Source: Flavobacteriales bacterium (lineage in GTDB: Bacteria; Bacteroidota; Bacteroidia; NS11-12g; UBA955). From it: a stretch of DNA of 7,920 bases. The position numbers and the translations under genes were made by a program. The notes under the pieces were generated by a model. That model did no database searches and was not told the origin of the DNA. It saw only the letters and a list, made by a program, of their open reading frames with translations. Below, in pieces: positions 1 to 6,150 of this stretch. Location: NCBI GenBank assembly GCA_947450405.1, contig CANFVI010000072.1, positions 1-7,920 of the forward strand, read 5' to 3'. The first letter of the stretch is position 1; each line of letters opens with the position of its first letter.

Positions 1-228
1 AATGGAAGAGATTTCTTTGATACGCAATAAGCCAGGATTTGTTTTGTGGTTAAATACTATTTCAACCGTATTTCCCAACTGATAATATGCGTTCTTGCTG
101 ATTTTCTTGTGTAAACCCTGAACCAGAAAACGTTGTAAACCAATTTCGCGGGTGTAAATGGTAACCACCGAGGCATGGTCGGTATAGGGTATTTTCTTTA
201 AAATTATGGCTTGGCTTTTTACGAGCAT
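1..228 (-). CDS. recO: DNA repair protein RecO, N-terminal part (runs off left edge)
   Basis: This is the first 76 codons of a gene that continues past the window. The protein begins MLVKSQAIILKKIPYTD and continues with SVVTIYTREIGLQRFLVQGL, which is the N-terminal OB-fold signature of RecO: an MxxK start, a hydrophobic strand, a polar YxD/H turn, then an 'IYT-E-G' strand followed by a basic 'V-G' strand. RecO works with RecR to load RecA on SSB-coated single-stranded DNA in RecF-pathway recombination and repair. The C-terminal helical and zinc-binding part lies outside the window and cannot be judged. The ATG overlaps the stop of the upstream propeller gene by one base (TAATG), so translation is probably coupled to it. 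Identity rests on remembered family sequence and only about a third of the protein, but the fit is good. Confidence 0.85.
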   Translation of the reverse strand, partial: MLVKSQAIILKKIPYTDHASVVTIYTREIGLQRFLVQGLHKKISKNAYYQLGNTVEIVFNHKTNPGLLRIKEISSI

Positions 229-1304
229 TAGTCTTCCCAGTCAGCAATAAACAAATTCGTGTCTCTTGTTCCACCATTGTTTCTGTTGCTGCTAAAGACG
301 AGTTTTTTTCCATCAGGTGAAAACATTGGAAATGCATTGAAAATACTGGCATTGGTAATTTTCTCTACATTGTTTCCATCAATATCAATCATATACAATT
401 GAAAATCATATCCCCTGGTGCTGTGGTGATTTGAAGAAAAGATGATTTTCTTTTGTGAAGGGTGATAAAAAGGAGCCCAATTGGCTTTGCCTAAATGGGT
501 AATTTGTTTCAAATCACTGCCGTCTACATTCACCGTATAAATTTCCATATTGGTTGGTGCCACTAGGTTTTTCGACAAATAATCCTTATATTTAGTAATC
601 TCTTCAGGTGTTTGGGGGCGCGAAGCTCTGAATACCAATTTCTTGCTATCTGGCGAAAAGAAAGCACCTCCGTCGTAACCCAAACCAAAGGTTATTTGAC
701 GTGGATTAGATCCATCAATGTCCATGATCCATAATTCTAAGTCGCCGCTGCGGGTGCTCGTAAATACAATTGATTTTCCATCTGGAGAAACAGTTGCCTC
801 TGCATCGTAACCTTTTTCATAGGTCAATTGTTTGATAATATTCCCTTTTTTATCGGCAACAAAAATGTCGAAATCAGCATAAATGGGCCACAAGTATGCG
901 CCAGATGTTTCTGGGGTTGGAGGACAATCTTTACCGCCCAAATGTGTGCTTGCATACAATATAGTTTCGTTGCCCGGCATAAAATAAGAACAGGTAGTTC
1001 TTCCTTGTCCGGTACTTAGCATTGGCGGTTGATAACTGCCATTGTTTGTGAAACTCTCAATATTGCTGTGGAAAATTTGGTCGCATTTTACACCCCATTT
1101 TGCGTTGTTGCTTTGGAACGTTAATGCTTTGCTATCAAAACTAAAATAAGCCTCGGCATTGTCGCCACCAAACGTAAGTTGGCGCAAGTTTTTCAAATGC
1201 TTTTCTTTGGTTGTTGTGTCAGCCAAAGGAATTGAATGAGATGAGTGCTGCGCTGTTAAAAGTGATGCAGTTAGGCTAACAATTGTTGAGATAAATAATT
1301 TCAT
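228..1304 (-). CDS. Exported PD40/TolB-like six-bladed beta-propeller protein
   Basis: The 358-residue product starts with a signal peptide (MKLFISTIVSLTASLLTAQ) without a lipobox cysteine, so it should be a soluble periplasmic or exported protein. Six PD40-type blade strands follow: YFSFDSKALTFQS, YFMPGNETILYAS, TVSPDGKSIVFTS, FFSPDSKKLVFRA, YHPSQKKIIFSS and MFSPDGKKLVFSS. Several are preceded by the 'QLT/QIT' strand typical of TolB propellers. It is not canonical TolB, because the N-terminal TolB domain is missing. It resembles a highly conserved Bacteroidota family of unknown role with the ending TNLFIADW. A longer reading frame opens at a TTG at 1343, but that would overlap the upstream gene and bury the signal peptide, so I chose the ATG at 1304. 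That leaves 20 bp after the upstream stop. The stop overlaps the recO start. Its link to the haem genes is positional only. Confidence 0.87.
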   Translation of the reverse strand: MKLFISTIVSLTASLLTAQHSSHSIPLADTTTKEKHLKNLRQLTFGGDNAEAYFSFDSKALTFQSNNAKWGVKCDQIFHSNIESFTNNGSYQPPMLSTGQGRTTCSYFMPGNETILYASTHLGGKDCPPTPETSGAYLWPIYADFDIFVADKKGNIIKQLTYEKGYDAEATVSPDGKSIVFTSTRSGDLELWIMDIDGSNPRQITFGLGYDGGAFFSPDSKKLVFRASRPQTPEEITKYKDYLSKNLVAPTNMEIYTVNVDGSDLKQITHLGKANWAPFYHPSQKKIIFSSNHHSTRGYDFQLYMIDIDGNNVEKITNASIFNAFPMFSPDGKKLVFSSNRNNGGTRDTNLFIADWED

Positions 1305-1324
1305 TTGAATTGCAATATTAAATA

Positions 1325-2350
1325 TTAAGGAAGGATTTGCCAAGCCATTTTGGGATAACCTTTGCGGCCTTGGTCGTCATAAAAATCAACAAATTTCAAT
1401 TTGAAATAATCGTTTGTTGATGTTTTTATGATGTAATATCTGTTTGGAATAATTGTATATTTTCCGCTCGATTGGCTGTATTCTTTCCAATCGTAGCCAA
1501 TTTCATCGGCATTATTGCTAAACTTTTGTTGAGCAGCAAATGTTTTGTCGCAGGTTTCATAGGAAATGCCTTTGTCTATTTGAGCAACCGATATGGTTTT
1601 TAAATTGGCAAGTGCCCCGCGAATGATGTATGAGTAGGGAACACCATTCGGGTCATTGATTGATTCTTTGTAGGTAGTAAAAACCAAATCCCAATCTTGA
1701 CTAACAACGGGTTCGTTTTCTACCACATCTTTCTTTGAAAAAGAATAATAAACGTAGTTTTTGGTTGGTTCCGTTACCATTTGCGTTAGATATGCCAATG
1801 CAGGAACATTCACGTAGCCCCATTTAAATTGATAAGCTCCGCCTTTCACTCCAATAAATTGAATTTTGATATATCGAAATCCTTTAAGAGAATCTTCTCC
1901 TAAATCCAGAACGTATATTGCAGGTTTGCCCTCGTATCCATCAACTACTTTATTAAAACATCTGCCAAAAGCAGAAGAGTCAATATTGCCACTCGGCTTA
2001 TCAAATTTCCATTTTGCTGCTGTTAAATATGAAGCATCAATATCTTTAAAATTTACATTTTCAAACTCGGCCACTGCGAAATTGGTGTTTTTCCCTCCGC
2101 AAATAACCACAGAAGGTTCGTCTTGGCAAGCAAATGCAATGTCCCAATCACCATAAGTATTTACGGTAGTTTTTTGAGTTTCAAAATCAAACCAAAGTTG
2201 GTTTGAATAATTTTCACCCATTGCAAAGGTTTGTGTTTGAAGTCCTTGAGGGATAGTAGGCTGTTTGTAAAGTGGCTCAGGTTTTTCGCATGAAAAAAAT
2301 GCAACAAAGACAATTGAAAGAAGAACGAAAGGATTGAATGTGAGTTTCAC
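1325..2350 (-). CDS. HmuY-family lipoprotein with two tandem HmuY-like domains
   Basis: The 341-residue product has a short basic, hydrophobic signal and a lipobox (AFFSC, Cys21) followed by EKPEP, so it is probably a lipoprotein, likely at the cell surface. Two HmuY-like units can be seen. In the first, WFDFETQK (53-60) leads to GDWDIAF (67-73) and a closing strand set ending FKWGYV. In the second, YYSFSKKD leads to QDWDLVF (218-224) and then YYIIKTSTNDYFKLKFVDF near the C-terminus. HmuY of Porphyromonas gingivalis is a haem-binding lipoprotein that uses two histidines; its relatives can use methionines. This protein has no histidine at all, so any haem binding must be different; Met44, two later methionines and Cys75, 84, 131 and 267 are available. 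The start is GTG at 2350, two bases after the receptor stop (TAA-AA-GTG). Family call is strong; ligand is inferred. Confidence 0.85.
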   Translation of the reverse strand: MKLTFNPFVLLSIVFVAFFSCEKPEPLYKQPTIPQGLQTQTFAMGENYSNQLWFDFETQKTTVNTYGDWDIAFACQDEPSVVICGGKNTNFAVAEFENVNFKDIDASYLTAAKWKFDKPSGNIDSSAFGRCFNKVVDGYEGKPAIYVLDLGEDSLKGFRYIKIQFIGVKGGAYQFKWGYVNVPALAYLTQMVTEPTKNYVYYSFSKKDVVENEPVVSQDWDLVFTTYKESINDPNGVPYSYIIRGALANLKTISVAQIDKGISYETCDKTFAAQQKFSNNADEIGYDWKEYSQSSGKYTIIPNRYYIIKTSTNDYFKLKFVDFYDDQGRKGYPKMAWQILP

Positions 2351-2352
2351 TT

Positions 2353-4626
2353 TTACAAATTGATTTTTACACTTAAAAATAGATTTCTGCCATTGGCAAC
2401 GTTTACATTTCCAGAACCATTGCCATGAATGGTTCCTGTTGATGCAGAGGATAAAACTTGGGTTACACCAAAAATATTTTTACAGCCGGTTTGTATCACA
2501 ATGTGTTCTTTTAATAAAGGAATAGACATACTCATATCGGCCATAAAATAAGGTGCAATTTCAAAAGGTTTGCCGGTTTCTTCATATCCATAGTTTTTGC
2601 CCGTATAACGGCTAAACCATTGCAAAGATACTTTAGGCTTTTGAAATGTGTACATCAAATTTAAACCCGATTGAATTACATTCCATTTTTTCCAGCTACG
2701 GCCATTTTCACTCAAGCTTTCGTTGTTAATCCAGCTTGAACTTATTTTTACTTGCAGCTGATTAAAGAAATATTCAATTTGAGAATTTACACCCTGTGAA
2801 TTCATTTTGCCAATGTTGATGTATTGATATAGGTTTGATTTGCCATCAACATACGACAATTGAATTTGGTTGGTAATTAAATTTTTAAAATACGACAATT
2901 TAAAAGTAACTGCCGATTGTTTACTGATGTTGTGTCTGTAATCCAACGAACCTATAAAATTATGCGCCGTTTCGGTGGTTAAATTCGGATTTCCTTGCAC
3001 ATTGTGGTTGATATCAACAAATAAGAAATACAACTCTTTGATGCTTGGAGCCCTGAACCCTCTTGCATAGGAACCCCTAATAATCAAATGTTTTGTTGCA
3101 TTGAATTTCAACTGTAATGATGGAATAATTGGGGCGATTTTAAAGCTATTACCCAAAATGCCCGGAAGCGGATTGCTGCCAAATTGATTGTTGTAAATGA
3201 AACGAACAGAAGGTTTTATTTGAACCTTTGGCGACAAATTGATATCTACAGTGCTAAAAACACCCATATCAAAAATGCCATCTTTTTTCAAAACTCTTTT
3301 GGTTTGGATGGATTCATATTGACCTTCGTATCCTGTTAGCCAATCAATTTTTTTGTTTGCACTTTGGTGACTCCAAAATCCTCTGAAATTGGCTTGGTAA
3401 TTTATAGTAGTGTCCTGGTCTTCGCCACGCGTTAAAGTTTCAGTTCCTTCAACCAAATTTCTACGCACCATGGTTTTTGTTCGTTCATATGTGTTGAAAC
3501 TATTTTGAAATTGCAACTTGTTGCGCTTGTTCAAGGTAAAGTCTGATAATGATAAAAAATCGTTTCTGTAGGTGTTGAAATAGTTGTTGTATCCAGTAAC
3601 GGTAATAAGATTGTATTCCGCATCACTTCGGTCTGTAATTTTTTCGTGAAACGCACTATACCTCCAAAGGTGGTTAGATTTTTTCAATTGGTAGTTGAGC
3701 CCAATTGAACCAAAAAGTTTGGTTTTGGGTTTCCAATCTGCAGAACGGGTAGAAGGATCAAAATCTGTCCCTCCAAAAAACTGACGGCCCATGTCGCAAA
3801 CCAAACCAATTCTAGATTTTTTACTCAAATTTCCAAGTTGGAAATTGGCATCGATATTTGTATTGCCAACACCATCAATGTATGAATTGGTTTGAACCCT
3901 ATTCACATTTGAAATGGGTTTTTTTGTAATGATATTCACAACGCCACCAATGGCGTCTGATCCGTAAACGGCACTCATGGGTCCTTCAATGATTTCAATA
4001 CGTTCCACATTATTCGTTTGAATTTGAGAAATATCGAGGTTGCCATTCATGCGGCCAATCATTGGCACGCTGTTTACTAAAATTTTCACATTTTGACCAC
4101 CAAGTCCTTGAAGTTGAATTGAACTTCCTAAAATTGGATCTTGGCTTAATTGTATATTCGATTGATTTTGTAGCACGTCGGTTAAGTTTTGTGCACCCAT
4201 CAATGCTATCGTTTTTTGAGAAATCACCTCAACGGAATAAGGATTTTGTGTTGCCAACCTGGGACTCAAAGAGCCTGTAATTGAAACGGGATTAATTCTA
4301 TTTATTTCTGTGGTTACCTGAATTTTTAAATCTTTTTCGGTATTCCACCACGGTGAATTTTTTGCGCTTTCAAGTTTGCCCAATTCTGGAGCAATACTCA
4401 ATAAAATAGGTAGGGTAGATGTGGTTGTGATTTGACCTTCATTGTCGGTTGAAGATAATTGTGAGTGAAGTACTTTTCCTGATGGATCAAGAAATTGCAA
4501 TGTAACTTCAAAATTCACCAAGGGGAGGTTTTGTTGGTCAACGACCAACAAAACCCTCTCAGTAAACTGGGCTTTGGAAAACCCTATATTTAATAAAATG
4601 AAAAATATGAATGCTAACTTTTTCAA
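2353..4626 (-). CDS. TonB-dependent outer-membrane receptor, probable haem/haemophore receptor
   Basis: The 757-residue product would import its ligand through a 22-strand barrel using TonB-ExbB-ExbD energy. Order of parts: signal peptide 1-20 (MKKLAFIFFILLNIGFSKAQ); a small beta-rich domain at about 21-115 with 'VDQQNLPLVNFEVTL' and 'STDNEGQ', like carboxypeptidase-regulatory domains; a possible TonB box (PVSITGS); a plug at about 128-237 ending IIEGPMSAVYGSDAIGGVVN; then the barrel. FRAP (524-527) and NPNL (546-549) with His541 between them match the motif block of haem/haemoglobin receptors such as HemR and HmuR, though related boxes occur in vitamin and siderophore receptors. The last residues, FLSVKINL, fit a barrel end signal but lack the usual final aromatic. 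No ATG gives a sensible start: those upstream lie 106 or more bases inside the preceding gene. A TTG at 4626, 13 bp after the preceding stop, gives a perfect signal peptide. Confidence 0.87.
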   Translation of the reverse strand: MKKLAFIFFILLNIGFSKAQFTERVLLVVDQQNLPLVNFEVTLQFLDPSGKVLHSQLSSTDNEGQITTTSTLPILLSIAPELGKLESAKNSPWWNTEKDLKIQVTTEINRINPVSITGSLSPRLATQNPYSVEVISQKTIALMGAQNLTDVLQNQSNIQLSQDPILGSSIQLQGLGGQNVKILVNSVPMIGRMNGNLDISQIQTNNVERIEIIEGPMSAVYGSDAIGGVVNIITKKPISNVNRVQTNSYIDGVGNTNIDANFQLGNLSKKSRIGLVCDMGRQFFGGTDFDPSTRSADWKPKTKLFGSIGLNYQLKKSNHLWRYSAFHEKITDRSDAEYNLITVTGYNNYFNTYRNDFLSLSDFTLNKRNKLQFQNSFNTYERTKTMVRRNLVEGTETLTRGEDQDTTINYQANFRGFWSHQSANKKIDWLTGYEGQYESIQTKRVLKKDGIFDMGVFSTVDINLSPKVQIKPSVRFIYNNQFGSNPLPGILGNSFKIAPIIPSLQLKFNATKHLIIRGSYARGFRAPSIKELYFLFVDINHNVQGNPNLTTETAHNFIGSLDYRHNISKQSAVTFKLSYFKNLITNQIQLSYVDGKSNLYQYINIGKMNSQGVNSQIEYFFNQLQVKISSSWINNESLSENGRSWKKWNVIQSGLNLMYTFQKPKVSLQWFSRYTGKNYGYEETGKPFEIAPYFMADMSMSIPLLKEHIVIQTGCKNIFGVTQVLSSASTGTIHGNGSGNVNVANGRNLFLSVKINL
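4527..4555 (-). repeat. Perfect 13-bp stem hairpin inside the receptor coding sequence
   Basis: On the plus strand GGTTTTGTTGGTC (4527-4539) and GACCAACAAAACC (4543-4555) are exact reverse complements around a 3-nt loop. In the receptor mRNA the stem covers codons 24-34, just after the predicted signal-peptide cleavage site. The codons mirror each other: GTT, TTG, TTG, GTC, then GTT, then GAC, CAA, CAA, AAC. No U-run follows, so it is not an intrinsic terminator. Confidence 0.7.
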
Positions 4627-4639
4627 GAGAAATCTTGAA

Positions 4640-5962
4640 TTAGTTTTTGGTGATAATTTGTGAGTGTGAACCCATAGAAGTTTGTACTTCGATAATATAT
4701 TGTCCTGCAGACATGTCAGCAATTGACAATTGAGCAGCATCGCTTGCATTGAAGTTGTTGTTGCTCGCATTGCGAACCACTCTGCCATCCATACTTCTTA
4801 ATATAATGGTTTGGATTTTAGCACCTGTTAAAGGTTTCACATAAATGTTGTTTGTAGCAGGGATAGGGAAAATACTTACATTGTTAGATAGATTATTTAC
4901 TGAAGTAACTGCACCTAATTTTGTTCTATTCAAAATAATTCTTCCAGCGCTTGAACCAACAAAGCCCGTGAATTGAATTGCCCAATATTCAAAACTAGAA
5001 CCTACTTTTTTCTCAATGATGTAGTTTAGGTCGGCAACCATGTCGTAGCTTTGGCCATTGAATGTTTTCCATTTAGAACCAATTCTGCTTAAATCATTTT
5101 GGAAACCAATTCCACCGGTTGTATCTTTAGAAGAATCAATAAATAATTGACCGTTTGCTTTCAAATCATCCCACAAAGTATTTTCAATTTTAGAAACCAA
5201 TGTACCTCTTTTTGATTGAACACCCATAACACCGTAAGGCACATATGTGCTACCATTAAAGGTTGATTCATAGTATCTTGTGAAATTCAAATCCCAATCG
5301 CCTCCGTTAGGCTCAACACTTACCGATTTGGTAGTGAAGTTGAAATATTTGTATGCACCACCATTTGCAGCAGATTGTTTCAAAGTATCAATTACTGTGC
5401 TACTTTTAGTTCCACCTATAATATCGTAACGGAAAGTAAAATCGCCATTAGGATATTGTGCAATTGGCATAAACTTGATATAGTCAGTGCTAGTTCCATT
5501 GTTTACAACAACCAGAAATAAAGAATCGCCAGTTATGATGTGCGTTCCTGAATTGTAAGTTCCCCAAGAAAAATCCCAAGGATTTGCAGAATTCACACTT
5601 TGGTTAAAAGCACCCAACTCATGTTTGTGAACGTCGTTGGTGAAAGATTTCCAAGTTGACCATCCCGTAGTATCGAATGATGCATACGCTGAATTGTCGC
5701 CTTTTGGATAAGCAAATACCTTAACAAATGCTTGCGAACCATTGGCATGGTTGGCTTTAATGCAATTGTCGCGCGTGTTGCTGGTGTGTGCAATGTGCCA
5801 TTTGTTCATGATGCTCTTGGTTTTAACCCCAGTAGCAACATTGTAAAATACTTCATTTGCATACCCAGGACCCATTACCACGGTATCTGTGTAAACGGTT
5901 TGAGCAGAAGCGCTTCCTACTAGGAAAAGTGCTGCCATACTGATTAGACTTTGAATTTTCAT
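4640..5962 (-). CDS. Secreted HmuY-family protein, two tandem domains plus T9SS sorting domain
   Basis: The 440-residue product begins with a signal peptide (cleavage after ASA, residue 20) and ends with a type A T9SS sorting domain at about 361-440: VSIFPIPATNNIYV, then IILRSMDGRVV, then MSAGQYIIEV and a basic tail. It should be exported by Sec and then secreted or surface-anchored by T9SS. Between them lie two HmuY-like units. The first has VFYNVATG (38-45) and KWHIAH (54-59) where the family normally has DWD-I/L-x-F. The second has YFNFTTKS (206-213) and GDWDLNF (221-227). Seven histidines are present (56, 59, 72, 112, 114, 141, 433), six of them in the first unit. The architecture parallels the lipoprotein at 1325-2350, so the two look like paralogues. 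It is the first gene of the operon and likely acts as an extracellular ligand-capturing protein; haem is inferred from the family. Confidence 0.87.
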   Translation of the reverse strand: MKIQSLISMAALFLVGSASAQTVYTDTVVMGPGYANEVFYNVATGVKTKSIMNKWHIAHTSNTRDNCIKANHANGSQAFVKVFAYPKGDNSAYASFDTTGWSTWKSFTNDVHKHELGAFNQSVNSANPWDFSWGTYNSGTHIITGDSLFLVVVNNGTSTDYIKFMPIAQYPNGDFTFRYDIIGGTKSSTVIDTLKQSAANGGAYKYFNFTTKSVSVEPNGGDWDLNFTRYYESTFNGSTYVPYGVMGVQSKRGTLVSKIENTLWDDLKANGQLFIDSSKDTTGGIGFQNDLSRIGSKWKTFNGQSYDMVADLNYIIEKKVGSSFEYWAIQFTGFVGSSAGRIILNRTKLGAVTSVNNLSNNVSIFPIPATNNIYVKPLTGAKIQTIILRSMDGRVVRNASNNNFNASDAAQLSIADMSAGQYIIEVQTSMGSHSQIITKN

Positions 5963-5984
5963 TTCTCTTATTTCGATTGCACTG

Positions 5985-6011
5985 CAAAAATAGGATAGGA
6001 TTTGGGCCCAA
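5985..6011 (-). promoter_or_regulatory. Candidate promoter for the minus-strand haem-type operon
   Basis: On the minus strand TATTTTTG at 5992-5985 matches TAnnTTTG and sits 22 bp before the ATG at 5962. The nearest -33 TTG is at 6011-6009, only 16 bp away, which is shorter than usual, and it lies within the palindrome TTGGGCCCAA. The -7 match is convincing, the -33 is weak. Confidence 0.45.
6002..6011. repeat. GC-centred palindrome TTGGGCCCAA
   Basis: This is a perfect 10-bp palindrome, unusually GC-rich for this intergenic region, covering the candidate -33 site of the minus-strand operon. It may be a protein-binding site; chance occurrence is possible. Confidence 0.3.
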
Positions 6012-6036
6012 CTATCTAGAGAAATGTAACTTTAAG

Positions 6037-6050
6037 GTCATAAAAATGAC
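6037..6050. repeat. Short inverted repeat GTCAT-AAAA-ATGAC
   Basis: Perfect 5-bp arms surround AAAA between the two divergent promoters. It does not match a Fur or CRP box that I recognise. It is short enough to be random, and is listed because it lies in the control region. Confidence 0.25.
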
Positions 6051-6072
6051 AGTTTTTTGGTGTAGGCTACTT

Positions 6073-6096
6073 TCAATAGTTTTTTGATTCTATTGA
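6073..6096. repeat. Inverted repeat spanning the hscA -33 element
   Basis: TCAATAG (6073-6079) and CTATTGA (6090-6096) are perfect 7-bp inverted arms separated by 10 bp that contain the -33 TTG. This geometry fits a dimeric regulator covering the promoter, although arms of this length can arise by chance in AT-rich DNA. Confidence 0.4.
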
Positions 6097-6114
6097 GAGA
6101 ACAAACTAACTTTG
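6084..6114 (+). promoter_or_regulatory. Sigma-ABfr-type promoter for hscA
   Basis: A -7 element TAACTTTG at 6107-6114 matches the Bacteroidota consensus TAnnTTTG exactly. A TTG at 6084-6086 lies 20 bp upstream and fits the -33 element. Transcription would start at about 6120, giving a leader of about 30 nt before the ATG at 6151. Spacing and match are good; there is no experimental support. Confidence 0.65.
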
Positions 6115-6118
6115 CACT

Positions 6119-6139
6119 TGAATTGTTTAGTACAATTCA
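6119..6139. repeat. Inverted repeat at the hscA transcript start/leader
   Basis: TGAATTGT (6119-6126) and ACAATTCA (6132-6139) are perfect 8-bp inverted arms around a 5-nt centre. The repeat begins about 5 bases after the -7 element, so it could be an operator over the start site or a hairpin at the 5' end of the hscA mRNA. Confidence 0.55.
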
Positions 6140-6150
6140 CAATCAAACAA

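Larger units (their letters stand above)
5963..6150. other. Divergent control region between the haem-type operon and hscA
   Basis: This is the only non-coding stretch longer than 20 bp in the window. It drives transcription outward in both directions and holds two candidate promoters and four inverted repeats, listed separately. I see no small ORF, RNA gene or Shine-Dalgarno sequence in it; A-rich bases precede the hscA ATG, as is usual in this phylum. Confidence 0.7.

Noticed and set aside
62..352. Minus-strand ORF of 96 codons across the propeller-recO junction
   Set aside because: It overlaps both genes in another frame and has no recognisable features, whereas the recO and propeller frames give clear family motifs.
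828..1019. Plus-strand ORF antisense to the propeller gene
   Set aside because: Short, no motif, fully within a well-supported gene.
1866..2156. Plus-strand ORF of 96 codons antisense to the HmuY lipoprotein
   Set aside because: No signal, domain or start context; consistent with chance antisense reading.
2414..2435. Inverted repeat GAACCATT/AATGGTTC with a 6-nt loop near the receptor 3' end
   Set aside because: Eight-bp arms with loops of this size are expected about once by chance in a window of this length, and it lies within codons without other signs of function.
4062..4280. Plus-strand ORF antisense to the receptor plug
   Set aside because: Lies opposite highly conserved plug codons and shows no protein family features.
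4527..4555. Intrinsic terminator or IS end at the 13-bp hairpin
   Set aside because: No T-run follows on either strand, and the reading frame runs through it intact with no target duplication or transposase nearby.
5593..5923. Two short ORFs (minus 5593-5793, plus 5732-5923) within the secreted HmuY gene
   Set aside because: Both lie entirely in a gene with strong support in its own frame.
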